64,000 nt of DNA from Ginsengibacter hankyongi (GCF_008710285.1 NZ_VYQF01000013.1:1-64000); one strand, 5' to 3'. Shown: positions 1-8,818, counted from the stretch's first letter. The notes: generated by a model not told the origin, from the letters alone. Translations and numbers: made by a program.

Positions 1-180
1 CACCAGATCTTTTCAAATTGCAACTTTTGTTATGCGCCTCGCAATGACGTAAACAAGGGGCTTCAAGTCCTTAAATGGGCAGATTAACATTTGCAACGTC
101 ATTGCTGTAGAAGACCGTGGATACCAATCGTTTGGAGAATTCTAATAGCGACGCGGCAATCTCCTAATTAGAACAGTTTT
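1..180. repeat. REP-like modules upstream of the GIY-YIG gene
   Basis: Bases 1-65 are a reverse-type module ending in CTCGCAATGACGT. They match 1311-1375 with about four differences. A degenerate forward-type module follows at about 96-165 (CGTCATTGCTG, then GCGACGCGGCAATCTC). The forward start CGTCATTGCGAGG and the reverse end CCTCGCAATGACG are complementary, so paired modules can fold into long hairpins. The window opens inside the array, so its left edge is not seen. No coding potential is apparent here. Confidence 0.8.
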
Positions 181-227
181 GCTTTCTTATTGTTAGAACG
201 GGTATCATACCACTACGAATAAAAAGT

Positions 228-533
228 ATGAATATAAAACAAGGCGGCTGTGTCTACATCATTACGAATAAAAACAATACAGTTCTCTATACAGGCGTGA
301 CATCTGATCTTCGAGGAAGAATATGGGAACATAAGTCTAAATTTTTTCCGAACAGTTTTTCTGCCAAATACAACTGTGAAAAAATAGTTTGGTACGAGGT
401 CTTCCCAACGATCGGTGAAGCGATAGAACGGGAAAAACAAATTAAAGCTGGTAGCAGGAAAAAGAAGCTGGAACTGATAAAGATTATGAATCCCGATTGG
501 AAAGATCTGTGGGATGAAATTCAGGAGATATAA
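228..533 (+). CDS. small GIY-YIG nuclease family protein
   Basis: This 101-residue protein is a stand-alone GIY-YIG nuclease domain. The two namesake strands are VYI at residues 9-11 and YTG at 21-23. The helix carrying the catalytic arginine is DLRGRIWEHK at 27-36, and the metal-binding glutamate lies in EREKQIK at 67-73. The length is typical of the UvrC-like single-domain proteins common in Bacteroidota, which lack any DNA-binding extension. Their role is not established; nicking or cutting DNA is the family activity. The gene stands alone, with REP-like repeats within 60 bases on its left and 120 on its right, which suggests a link between nuclease and repeats (inference). The ATG at 228 leaves only eight residues before the VYI strand, as usual. 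Confidence 0.85.
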   Translation: MNIKQGGCVYIITNKNNTVLYTGVTSDLRGRIWEHKSKFFPNSFSAKYNCEKIVWYEVFPTIGEAIEREKQIKAGSRKKKLELIKIMNPDWKDLWDEIQEI

Positions 534-742
534 ACTGTGAGTTTTCCTGCATAGCTATTGTCGTAAGTGCGATATTCATTATGAGGGGCTTAAACTTTTA
601 CCAATCAGTGCAACGCCTTTGCGAGGAGCCAGGCAAATGCCTATCGGTGTAACGTCATTGCGAGGAGCTAAGTGGATGCCAATCGCTAAGAGAATTCAAA
701 TGGCGACGCGGCAATCTCATGACTAAACAGTCTGTGTATAAT
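534..742. repeat. REP-like forward modules downstream of the GIY-YIG gene
   Basis: A degenerate forward copy lies near 612-650 and a good copy at 652-720, running from CGTCATTGCGAGGAGC to GACGCGGCAATCTCAT. The start and end blocks are shared with the modules at 1082 and 1197; the middle diverges. Nothing in the stretch looks like a gene. Confidence 0.75.
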
Positions 743-1021
743 GAGCAGATTGCCACGGCGCATCAGATCTTTGAAGAATGCAATCTTATTATGCGCCTCG
801 CAATGACGTAAACAAAGGGCTTTAAGTTCTTAAATGAGCAGATTGCCACGGCGCATCAGATCTTTGAAGAATGCAATCTTATTATGCGCCTCGCAATGAC
901 GTAAACAAAGGGCTTTAAGTTCTTAAATGAGCAGATTGCCACGGCGCATCAGATCTTTGAAGAATGCAATCTTATTATGCGCCTCGCAATGACGTAAACA
1001 AAGGGCTTTAAGTTCTTAAAT
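743..1021. repeat. three identical 93-bp tandem repeats (reverse REP-like module)
   Basis: Units begin at 743, 836 and 929, each with GAGCAGATTGCCACGGCGCA, and end with TTCTTAAAT. By eye the three copies are identical over all 93 bases, and a partial fourth starts at 1022 before diverging. Each unit contains a reverse module ending CGCCTCGCAATGACGT. Perfect identity implies recent amplification or an assembly duplication. The unit has no variable spacer, so it is not a CRISPR. Confidence 0.95.
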
Positions 1022-1375
1022 GAGCAGATTACCATTTGCAACGTCATTACTGTAGAAGCCCCGTGGATACCTATTGCTGTAACGTCATTGCGAGGAGCTA
1101 GGTGAACGTCAATCGTGTAGGGGATTTTAATAGCGACGCGGCAATCTAATAATTAGAACGGGGATTGTCTTCTTAAGGAACAGATTACCATTTGCTACGT
1201 CATTGCGAGGAGCTAAGTGGATGTCAATCGTGTTGGGAATTTTAATAGCGACGCGGCAATCTCATAATTAGAACAGGCATTATCTTCTTAAGGAGCAGAT
1301 TGCCACGGCGCACCAGATTTTTTCAAATTGCAACTTTTGTTATGCGTCTCGCAATGACGTAAGCGAGGGGCTTCA
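1022..1375. repeat. further REP-like modules, alternating orientation
   Basis: Forward modules start at about 1082 and 1197 with CGTCATTGCGAGGAGC and end in GCGACGCGGCAATCT. A reverse module runs from about 1293 to 1365. The last 65 bases (1311-1375) repeat bases 1-65 of the window, and the final A is the first base of the ATG assigned to the next gene. Forward and reverse modules face each other and could form hairpins of about 60-170 bases. Confidence 0.85.
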
Positions 1376-2592
1376 TGTATCTTAAATTTAATTTGCCGGG
1401 TATACAAAGCTTGCCCGCACCCATTAATAAATTGTTTGCACAAGTGAAGAGAGTTGTCGTAGCCATTTATATTGACCCTGATTTTTTTCCGCCAACTATA
1501 AATGCCATATTGAATCTTGCAGAACATTCGGAGGAAGTAGTGGTTATCAGCAGGAACAATTCTTTAGGCAATTATCCTTACCCTTCCAACGTGCGTTTAA
1601 AAAAAACAGGGAAGCAGGTGTCCGTGAGGGATTCGGAAAAACAACCTGCCTGGCTAAAGCTGCTTTATTTTTTTCAATTTACTGTATCGCTACTGCGGGA
1701 GGCAAAACATACAAATACCAGCCTCGTGTTATTGTATGATCCTTTTGCGCTCTTCTCATTTTTTATGATTCGGGGGATCCGCCGTAAACGAAAAGTTTGG
1801 TACCACAATCATGACATGCCGGATAAGTACATGCAGCGAAAATATTCCCTCGGCTACATGGCGTCAAAATATGAAGCAAAAGCCATGAAGCATATTGATT
1901 TCTTTTCACTGCCGTCCAAAGAAAGGTTGCAATATTACAAAGCGGTAGACGCAGCTATTCCTGTTTTTGTCCTGCCTAATTATCCATCATTAAAAGTGTA
2001 TAACCAGCCCGTTAAAAACACGACCGAAAACAGTAAGATAAAGATCATTTACCAGGGGTTTATCGGGAAAGGCCATGCACTGGAAGAATGTATTGAATTG
2101 CTGCAGGAAAAAATACAGGGTTATGAATTGAACTTAGTTTTAAAGGGATCGGTAACACCAGGATATAAGTTGGCTTTAAATACTTTAGCCGAAAAATACA
2201 ACGTAGCAAATAAGTTAATTTGGAAAGACATCGGTCCTTATTATGAACTTCCTGCGTTAACTGCGTCGTGTGACATTGGTATAGGGATTAATATGAATAA
2301 CGATATCGTCAGCCAGGCGCAGGGCACTGCCTCTAATAAGATCTATGAATATGCGGCGAGCGGTTTACCGGTAATACTATACAACAGCAGTCAGTTTACG
2401 CAATACCTTGAAAAGTATGACTGGGCCTTTTTTACCGATGGCTCGGTAAAATCACTTAAAGAAAATATTGAGGCGATTGTGAAAGACGTGCCGTCGCTCC
2501 GTGAGTCTGCACAGCTCAACTTTAGGCAGTCGCTTAATTTTGAAAAATATTTTATGCCGGTATTAAATATTGTATCACGTTCTATCACATAG
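1375..2592 (+). CDS. glycosyltransferase, GT4-like
   Basis: This 405-residue protein looks like a GT-B fold glycosyltransferase that would add a sugar to a lipid-linked polysaccharide repeat at the cytoplasmic membrane. The N-terminal Rossmann half begins with a VVAIYIDPDF strand near residue 27. A His-containing segment YHNHDMPDKY lies near 142-151. The C-terminal half has IIYQGFIGKGHALEE near 220 and the donor-binding stretch KIYEYAASGLPVILY near 321-336, with the Glu typical of GT4. The ATG at 1375 sits exactly at the end of a repeat module, so the native start may instead be GTG at 1444, which gives a protein starting just before the first strand. It heads the exopolysaccharide cluster. 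Donor and acceptor cannot be read from the sequence. Confidence 0.8.
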   Translation: MYLKFNLPGIQSLPAPINKLFAQVKRVVVAIYIDPDFFPPTINAILNLAEHSEEVVVISRNNSLGNYPYPSNVRLKKTGKQVSVRDSEKQPAWLKLLYFFQFTVSLLREAKHTNTSLVLLYDPFALFSFFMIRGIRRKRKVWYHNHDMPDKYMQRKYSLGYMASKYEAKAMKHIDFFSLPSKERLQYYKAVDAAIPVFVLPNYPSLKVYNQPVKNTTENSKIKIIYQGFIGKGHALEECIELLQEKIQGYELNLVLKGSVTPGYKLALNTLAEKYNVANKLIWKDIGPYYELPALTASCDIGIGINMNNDIVSQAQGTASNKIYEYAASGLPVILYNSSQFTQYLEKYDWAFFTDGSVKSLKENIEAIVKDVPSLRESAQLNFRQSLNFEKYFMPVLNIVSRSIT

Positions 2593-2617
2593 CCTTGAAC
2601 CCAGGGCAGCGGAATTA

Positions 2618-3391
2618 ATGAATTTCAGTCAAAAGATCAGGTTAAGATATAGAAGTTTCAAAATTCATTTGGAGGAATTAGGGGGATTTTGGAAAACCAG
2701 TAAATATTTTTTCGAAAAACATATCCTGCGCAAAAAGCAATTAAGATTAACAGTTAAAGGGAACGATGTACCCATCTACCTCAGAAACTTTACATCCGAT
2801 ATCGATATTTTCGCCCAGATTTTTATTAATAAGGAGTATGAGAACGGCATTAAAACTTTACCCGTTCCGAAGATTATATTGGATTGTGGAGCAAACATTG
2901 GGTTGGCCGCCTTATACTTTAATTATCGATATCCGTATACCTTGATTTATTGTTTTGAACCTGAACATTCAAATTATAAACTATTACGACAAAATGTTGG
3001 CGCTTATAGTAATATTAAAACCTATGAACATGCTATATGGACTGATACAGAAAAGCTGTACCTGAATTTAAATAATCCTAACGATTCGTTTACTGTTAGC
3101 GACAAAAATAATGATGATGTTGTCCGTATAAATGCAGTTTCTCTGAATGATTTCCTCTTAGAAAATCAAATCGATAAAATCGATTTACTAAAACTAGATA
3201 TCGAAGGTGCAGAATTGCCGTTGTTTAGTAAAAATCTGGATTGGATTCATAAGGTTGATGTAATTATCGTTGAAATACATGAAAGAATTAACCCGGGGTC
3301 AACACAGTATATCAATGATTTACTTACCCCTTACTTCGCTATATCTTATACAGGGGAATATGTAAAATATACCCGTAAAACGCTGAATTAA
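2618..3391 (+). CDS. FkbM family methyltransferase
   Basis: This is a SAM-dependent methyltransferase of the FkbM type, a group that O-methylates sugars in polysaccharide and natural-product clusters. The SAM-binding motif I is ILDCGANIGLAALYF near residues 86-100. The characteristic later motif is IDLLKLDIEGAELPLF near 186-201. I chose the ATG at 2618, which gives 257 residues. An in-frame ATG at 2570 would extend the protein by 16 residues and overlap the preceding glycosyltransferase; that segment (SHSLEPRAAEL) does not look like part of the family. The stop overlaps the next start as TAATG at 3389-3393, which indicates translational coupling. Confidence 0.85.
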   Translation: MNFSQKIRLRYRSFKIHLEELGGFWKTSKYFFEKHILRKKQLRLTVKGNDVPIYLRNFTSDIDIFAQIFINKEYENGIKTLPVPKIILDCGANIGLAALYFNYRYPYTLIYCFEPEHSNYKLLRQNVGAYSNIKTYEHAIWTDTEKLYLNLNNPNDSFTVSDKNNDDVVRINAVSLNDFLLENQIDKIDLLKLDIEGAELPLFSKNLDWIHKVDVIIVEIHERINPGSTQYINDLLTPYFAISYTGEYVKYTRKTLN

Positions 3392-4203
3392 TGCTTGCTT
3401 TTATAATTCCGTTCAAACCAAAAAGAAATTCCACGAATTGGGAACAAGACAGCAGCTACCTTCATAATACGATACAGTCAATTTTGCATCAAACTAATGA
3501 CGATTATCATGTGTTTGTTATTACACATGATATGCCTGAAAGCCTTATTGACAGCCCTAAAGTTGATTATTTAAAACTGCCATTTGACTATTGCGATTTT
3601 GAAAAAATTGAAGATAGAAATGCAGCACTTAAAGATAGCGGTTATCTAAACGCCCGTGATGTTGAATATCTTTTTGACCAGGGGCGTAAACAAATGTATG
3701 GAGCACAGTTGGCGAAGGAAAGCGGTTATGAATATATAATGTGCCTTGATGCGGATGACCTGGTGTCAAAAAATTTGGTGGACTATGTAATCCGCCATAA
3801 AGAAGACAACCAGGTGGGATGGTACGTAAACAAGGGGTATTATTTTATAGCAATTGAAAACATATATGTAAGACAACCCTACGCTATGAATATGATCAGT
3901 GGTTCTACTCACATTATTCATCGTAATATGCTGCCTCAAACTGATATGGCGGCATTATCGTTGGGATCAAACAATTTTTTTTCCGGTCATGCCTCCTTAC
4001 CTGCACGGATTAAAAAGGAATTCGGGAAAGAACTTCTGCCCTTGCCGTTTTACGCGATTATTTATACAATAACAAATTTAAACTGGTCGATAACCGTTGA
4101 TAAATTAAGAGGTAAGTCTTTTTATGCTAAAGTAAAATTCCTGGTCAGAAGGGTTTTATTTGATAAGCCGATTGGGAAAAGGTTTTATTTAAACAGGGTA
4201 TAG
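3391..4203 (+). CDS. glycosyltransferase, GT-A fold (GT2-like)
   Basis: This 270-residue protein begins directly with the first strand of a GT-A domain (LAFIIPFKPK), followed by an LHNTIQSILHQTNDDYHVFVI segment. It has a clear metal-binding acidic motif DADD in CLDADDLVSKNL near residues 118-129. It lacks membrane helices, so it should act on the cytoplasmic face on a lipid-linked sugar acceptor. The start overlaps the FkbM stop by one base, so the two are probably co-translated. The second half (GSNNFFSGHASLPARIKKEF) is less typical of GT2 enzymes and the donor sugar cannot be assigned. Confidence 0.75.
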   Translation: MLAFIIPFKPKRNSTNWEQDSSYLHNTIQSILHQTNDDYHVFVITHDMPESLIDSPKVDYLKLPFDYCDFEKIEDRNAALKDSGYLNARDVEYLFDQGRKQMYGAQLAKESGYEYIMCLDADDLVSKNLVDYVIRHKEDNQVGWYVNKGYYFIAIENIYVRQPYAMNMISGSTHIIHRNMLPQTDMAALSLGSNNFFSGHASLPARIKKEFGKELLPLPFYAIIYTITNLNWSITVDKLRGKSFYAKVKFLVRRVLFDKPIGKRFYLNRV

Positions 4204-4255
4204 TATAATAACTTTTAATTCCATTAAAACAGCGCTATATTCAAATAGTCTGGGT

Positions 4256-4981
4256 TTAAAGGTTTAAATCTGTGATTGGTTTCTTGCCTATTACCACATA
4301 GTTTAATGTATTTCGCGGGTTATAATCCACTTTGTCCATCCAGGAAAAAAAAAGATTGATGAACCAGCAAAGACGACACTTCTTAAACAGGTAGCACGAG
4401 GAGCGAATGAAAAAAGATTTGCTATTGCTGTTGATAATAGCGTGTATGAGTGTTTGCCCGGTCATTGCCCACATTCCACCATTTGGATTTATCTCTTCAA
4501 CCTTAAATCCTGCTTTTTCCAAAATATATTGAAATCCGAACCTGGTAAACCGGAAAAAATCATGTGGTTCCTCGTGCAAATGCCAATACATCGGTCCCGA
4601 TAAAATGAAGTACCCACCGGGTTTTATTAACCTGAATGATTCGTTTATCAATCCCTGGTGATCTTCCATATGTTCAATTGTCTGGGTAGAAAATACCGTA
4701 TCGAAAGAATTGGATGCTAAAGGGATGCTATTACCCTGGCATAAAATATCCACCTTTCTCGAATTTGACTGCACGATATCACAGCCGATATAATCTGTGA
4801 TTTTTTGACCAAATAATTTTTCATAAGGTTTATTTCCACACCCGATATCTAATACTTTTCCGGTAGCATATTTATTGATAGCTAAGGCAAGCTCTTTATA
4901 AAACGACTTATAATGCAGGTAGTAAAAATTAAATTTTGTCAGCTTCAAGTTTTCAAGCCTTCGAAGATTCTCAGTTCGCAT
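4256..4981 (-). CDS. class I SAM-dependent methyltransferase
   Basis: This 241-residue protein has the Methyltransf_11-type core. Motif I is VLDIGCGNKPYEKLF near residues 43-57, an acidic end of strand 2 lies in YIGCDIV, motif IV region is FDTVFSTQTIEHM, and the post-motif stretch is RLIKPGGYFILSGP. The segment HEEPHDFFRFTRFGF is common in methyltransferases found beside sugar polymer genes. It is transcribed against the rest of the cluster and ends 52 bases from the convergent glycosyltransferase. A role in modifying the polysaccharide or its lipid carrier is inferred from context only. Confidence 0.8.
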   Translation of the reverse strand: MRTENLRRLENLKLTKFNFYYLHYKSFYKELALAINKYATGKVLDIGCGNKPYEKLFGQKITDYIGCDIVQSNSRKVDILCQGNSIPLASNSFDTVFSTQTIEHMEDHQGLINESFRLIKPGGYFILSGPMYWHLHEEPHDFFRFTRFGFQYILEKAGFKVEEINPNGGMWAMTGQTLIHAIINSNSKSFFIRSSCYLFKKCRLCWFINLFFSWMDKVDYNPRNTLNYVVIGKKPITDLNL

Positions 4982-5170
4982 AATATTGTTATTGACTAGA
5001 AAGTAAAACGATTAAAAGATCGCCATACAAATATAGGATTGGCGCCCTTATTCTTTTGTCATAATTCCCCGGGCCGACTTTGCAGGTTGTATGGAGACAA
5101 TTTTCTATTATTGATAGAGCATATCATGTTGAAAAGAAGTTAAAAAGCGTGTTTTATTTCAGGGAAAACT

Positions 5171-5851
5171 ATGAGGAAAACCATTAAACAAATGGGTTAC
5201 CGGTTATTGATGAGTAATAAACTGAGCCAGTCTGTTGCGGTAAAAGTATCCAACATAGCTTTTCCGGGCTCGGCCGCTTATTGGGAGAACCGCTACCGGA
5301 AAAATGGTAATTCGGGCGTTGGTTCTTATGGCAAAAGTGCCGCCTATAAAGCGTCAGTTATTAATAAATTTGCTGCTGAAAATAATATTCGGAAAGTTAT
5401 TGAGTTGGGATGCGGTGATGGAAACCAGCTGAAGCAATTTGAATTTCCCTTATACCTTGGTTTAGATGTGTCCGCAACTGCCATAGAGAAATGCGTTGCT
5501 ATTTTTAAACAGGATAATTCAAAGCGCTTTTATATTTACAACGAGACAACTTTTGCAGCCAATCCGGAGTTATTTACTGCAGACCTTGTTTTATCGCTCG
5601 ACGTGATCTATCATTTGCTGGAAGATGAGGTGTATGAAAATTATATGCAAAAGCTGTTTTCATCTTCTTCCCGCTTTGTTATAATTTATGCGTGGGATGT
5701 TGACGGGAAACAGAAATACCATGTAAGGCACAGGAAATTTTCAGAATGGATTGCCCTTTATAAGAAAGACTGGCACCTGGTAAAAAGAATTACAAACAAT
5801 ACGGCGCTGACCTGTGATTTTTTTATTTATGAAAAAGTGGATAGCTTGTAG
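5171..5851 (+). CDS. class I SAM-dependent methyltransferase
   Basis: The protein has 226 residues. The SAM-binding motif I is VIELGCGDGNQLKQF near residues 76-90, followed by YLGLDVSATAIEKC (acidic strand 2) and DLVLSLDVIYHLLED (motif IV region). The N-terminal 70 residues contain AAYWENRYRKNGNSGVGSYG, seen in methyltransferases associated with O-antigen loci. It is divergent from the preceding minus-strand methyltransferase across a 189-base gap, and lies 32 bases before the Wzy-like gene, so it probably starts a transcription unit. The substrate is unknown. Confidence 0.8.
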   Translation: MRKTIKQMGYRLLMSNKLSQSVAVKVSNIAFPGSAAYWENRYRKNGNSGVGSYGKSAAYKASVINKFAAENNIRKVIELGCGDGNQLKQFEFPLYLGLDVSATAIEKCVAIFKQDNSKRFYIYNETTFAANPELFTADLVLSLDVIYHLLEDEVYENYMQKLFSSSSRFVIIYAWDVDGKQKYHVRHRKFSEWIALYKKDWHLVKRITNNTALTCDFFIYEKVDSL

Positions 5852-5883
5852 CAGCATTTGACACACTAACCCGGGTCACAAAT

Positions 5884-7314
5884 ATGGATACATTATTCAG
5901 GGTAAAATTTAACTGGGGTCTTTATATTCTTATATTGATCTTTATTAGGACGGTATGGATTGATTTGAGCTGGTTGAGTTTTATTGCCCTTGCCATAACC
6001 CTCCACCAGTTCTTATTGCTGTTTTATTCTGTAGGAGCCGTTATCCCGATAAGGTACCTCGCAGGGGCTTTTATGTGTCTGCAAATGTTGCTGGGGCCCA
6101 CGCTGGCTTTTAATGGCCTCGATGCCTATCAAAAGAACCCGGTTTACAAAATGAAAATTCCGGAAGCAGAATATTTTGCTTACGTGATCCCTGCGATGAT
6201 TTGTTTTATTGCCGGCCTGCATATTACGGCCGGGAAATTAAAAGGGGAAGTGATCAATCAACGGGAAGTGGCCAGGTTTATTGATAATTCCGGCAATCTT
6301 CCTTATATATTTATTGCGGTTGGCTTCTTATCCTCTTTCGTAGCAGGGTTTTTCGGTGCAGCATTTGCCTTTGTTTTTTACCTGCTGGGTGGGTTTAAAT
6401 TTATTGGGGCTTTTATGGTAATAATGGGAACCCGGCAATTAAAAACTTGGGTACTGGTGTTGGTGTTTGGATCCATTATAGCCAGCACGTTGCAGCACGC
6501 CATGTTTCATGATTTAATTACCTGGTTAATAATGTTGGGCGCAGTTTTGGCGATTAAATACAAACCTTCGGTTCTACTCAAAACAATCTGTGCAGCCGGG
6601 TTCATCCTCATGGCAGTGGTCATCCAGCAGGTGAAGGGAGATTACCGCAGGATTGCCTGGGGCGGTGGTACCGGGGGGCAGACCGGGGGCATCGAATCTT
6701 TTCAAAACGCCATAGAAGCGAAAGAAGGAAATAATTCTTTATTTAGTTCCAGGAGCCTTGCGACCAGCAACATCCGAATTAACCAGGGTTTTATTGTTAC
6801 CAATATTATGAATTATGTTCCTGCTCAAATACCCTATGCCAATGGGGAAGAGTTAGGTCTGATCCTCCAATCGGCTTTTTTACCAAGGATCATCGCGCCG
6901 AACAAATTAAATGCCGGTGACCAGGCCTTATTTACTAAATATTCAGGAATCCACCTAATGCCGGGAACTTCTATGGCGTTAGGTCCACTTGGAGATGGCT
7001 ATGTGAATTTTGGGGTAACAGGCGGTTGTATCTTTATGTTTTTCCTAGGACTTTTATTTAGCGAAGTGCTTAACGGCTTCTACCGCTATAGCAAGTATTA
7101 TCCCTTTTTGTTGTTGTTTGTTCCGCTGGTCTTTTATTACCCTATACGTCCCGATTGCGAGTTGCAAACTTCACTAGGGCATCTGGTAAAATCGTGCTTC
7201 CTTATCTATATGCTGATTTTATTTTGGAAGAAGGACCTGAGTAAAGTAATGAAGAAGAGAACGAATAAATTATCCGGAGCTCCGGCAATTCCTGCAACCG
7301 GCAGTGTGCCGTAG
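5884..7314 (+). CDS. multi-spanning membrane protein, Wzy/O-antigen-polymerase-like
   Basis: This 476-residue protein has roughly ten or more hydrophobic spans. Clear ones lie near residues 10-27, 30-52, 55-75, 92-112, 135-160, 165-180, 196-212, 230-250, 380-402, 408-425 and 438-458. A long non-membrane loop lies at about 255-375 (GGGTGGQTGGIESF to LMPGTSMALGPLGDGYVNFG). That layout, and the conserved-looking loop before the last helices, resembles the Wzy-like proteins that polymerise polysaccharide repeats at the periplasmic face. Bacteroidota exosortase loci often carry such a protein, and an exosortase lies 2.7 kb downstream. The assignment rests on topology and context; no catalytic residue can be named. 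Confidence 0.65.
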   Translation: MDTLFRVKFNWGLYILILIFIRTVWIDLSWLSFIALAITLHQFLLLFYSVGAVIPIRYLAGAFMCLQMLLGPTLAFNGLDAYQKNPVYKMKIPEAEYFAYVIPAMICFIAGLHITAGKLKGEVINQREVARFIDNSGNLPYIFIAVGFLSSFVAGFFGAAFAFVFYLLGGFKFIGAFMVIMGTRQLKTWVLVLVFGSIIASTLQHAMFHDLITWLIMLGAVLAIKYKPSVLLKTICAAGFILMAVVIQQVKGDYRRIAWGGGTGGQTGGIESFQNAIEAKEGNNSLFSSRSLATSNIRINQGFIVTNIMNYVPAQIPYANGEELGLILQSAFLPRIIAPNKLNAGDQALFTKYSGIHLMPGTSMALGPLGDGYVNFGVTGGCIFMFFLGLLFSEVLNGFYRYSKYYPFLLLFVPLVFYYPIRPDCELQTSLGHLVKSCFLIYMLILFWKKDLSKVMKKRTNKLSGAPAIPATGSVP

Positions 7315-7366
7315 CGATAAAAGTGAAACCTTACAATAGTACAGTATAAGAAATCCGTGCCAACCA

Positions 7367-8677
7367 ATGAAAGCATTACTTACCCCAATATCCATTTTAA
7401 TTTGCATGCAGGCCGCAGCGGTCAACGTTGACAGGGATACCACCATCTCGGGCACGTGGGACCTGCATGGACAGATCTTACATATTTCCGCTAAGATCAG
7501 CGGTAAAGGCACCATCAGGAACGCGTTGATTGAAGCGAATCCTTTTATTCAAATATTCGACACAACGGTTTCATTATCAGGTTGCAGGGCCCGGGAATTT
7601 TCGGCCATGTGGTATGGTGCATCATCTAATAATAAGGACAATTCTTCCGCACTTCAGCAATCCATCAATACCTGCATCAACAGCATGCCGCTGTACATTC
7701 CGCGGGGAACCTATAATTATTCGCAGTCGCTACAAATATTTGTGTTGTATAAAGGCCAATATGTGGGAGCAGCCATCCACCTGTATGGTGACGGAGGTAT
7801 CTGGGACGAAGGAACGGTGCTGCATTATACCGGTAATGATTTTGCCCTCGGCGGCCAATACCTCAAAGGCGCTGAAATAGACCATTTAACACTCAAAGGT
7901 AATTTTCATTCCCCCGCCATAGCTGGGCCTGCCTATTATGCTATTCCCTTTTCGGCTTATAATGACCCAAAGGTGGGCAGGAACCTCGCCGGGATAGTAA
8001 TTGACTACGATGGGAGTAAGAATACCGGTGGCTCTACCGCCGTGCAGTTGCACGATCTGAACGTAGGAAATTTTGCCATCGATTATGAAATCTCGCCAAA
8101 CGGGGTAACGTATAATGCAGATATTATTGTAATGGAAAACATCCGGTGCGGCGATGCGAGGCTCGGCATTTCCTGCGGGCAGGCGCAGGAAAAAGGCAAC
8201 GTGATCCGGGGACTGTATAGCTGGGGCCGCATTCACACCATCTTTGCCACCAATATCTATGGCAAGCACCAGGCGGGCAACTACACCATCGACGGTGGGA
8301 ACATCGCCGGGCTACCCATCCGGCTAATTTATAATCCTGAGTCAGGATGGTTTCCCACCCATATCTACAACCTGTTCTGTGAATCATTGGGCACCATTGG
8401 AACCATTACCGCAGGGGATACCAAAAACAATATCCCCACTACCATCAATAATTGTGTCTTTGATTTTGCCTACAGTTCCCAGGCGGGGCGGCAAACGTTA
8501 TTTACATCCAATAGTACTTTTATAAAATTCAATAATTGTTCCTTCCGGTATTATGGGAGGTATGATGATACCCTGCATTTTTCGGGTATTGCCACTTATG
8601 ACAATTGCAATTTCAGCGGGCCGGTGCAAGGTAACGCCGGGAGTGTCTATATAAAATATCCTGTTACTTCACATTAA
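7367..8677 (+). CDS. secreted right-handed beta-helix (pectate-lyase-like) protein
   Basis: This 436-residue protein starts with a hydrophobic segment MKALLTPISILICMQAAA that fits a signal peptide. The body is rich in short strands and Asn/Gly turns, such as GGNIAGLPIRLIYNPES, NNCVFDFAYSSQ, NSTFIKFNNCSFRYYG and YDNCNFSGPVQG. The repeated NNC/DNC pattern is typical of parallel beta-helix ladders. ALQQSINTCINSMPLYIPRGTY near residues 100-121 matches the pectate-lyase superfamily entry segment. It probably binds, modifies or trims the exported polysaccharide outside the inner membrane. Whether it is an active lyase or hydrolase cannot be told, as no catalytic motif is clear. Confidence 0.7.
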   Translation: MKALLTPISILICMQAAAVNVDRDTTISGTWDLHGQILHISAKISGKGTIRNALIEANPFIQIFDTTVSLSGCRAREFSAMWYGASSNNKDNSSALQQSINTCINSMPLYIPRGTYNYSQSLQIFVLYKGQYVGAAIHLYGDGGIWDEGTVLHYTGNDFALGGQYLKGAEIDHLTLKGNFHSPAIAGPAYYAIPFSAYNDPKVGRNLAGIVIDYDGSKNTGGSTAVQLHDLNVGNFAIDYEISPNGVTYNADIIVMENIRCGDARLGISCGQAQEKGNVIRGLYSWGRIHTIFATNIYGKHQAGNYTIDGGNIAGLPIRLIYNPESGWFPTHIYNLFCESLGTIGTITAGDTKNNIPTTINNCVFDFAYSSQAGRQTLFTSNSTFIKFNNCSFRYYGRYDDTLHFSGIATYDNCNFSGPVQGNAGSVYIKYPVTSH

Positions 8678-8735
8678 TTTAAAAAGCGTAAAAAGCAAAA
8701 TCAAACACAAAATACATCCCGGACCTGGTATGACC

Positions 8736-8763
8736 TAATCCGTGTTCATCCGTGTAATCCGTG
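8736..8763. repeat. short intergenic repeat with three ATCCGTG words
   Basis: Three spaced copies of the word ATCCGTG occur in 28 bases (AATCCGTG, TCATCCGTG, TAATCCGTGG). I recall this phrase as a dispersed intergenic element in other Bacteroidota; that recollection was not checked. It lies in the 141-base gap between the beta-helix gene and the next glycosyltransferase. Confidence 0.5.
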
Positions 8764-8818
8764 GCCTTCTTCCTAAGTCGGGGCCATCGGTATAATTCAT
8801 GACTTAAACCATTTAAAT

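Noticed and set aside
743-1021. Possible CRISPR array
   Set aside because: The three 93-base units are identical end to end. There are no variable spacers and no cas genes.
7530-8387. Several open frames on both strands over the beta-helix gene
   Set aside because: They are shadows of the G+C-richer coding strand. Only the 7367 frame has a signal peptide and a repeat ladder.
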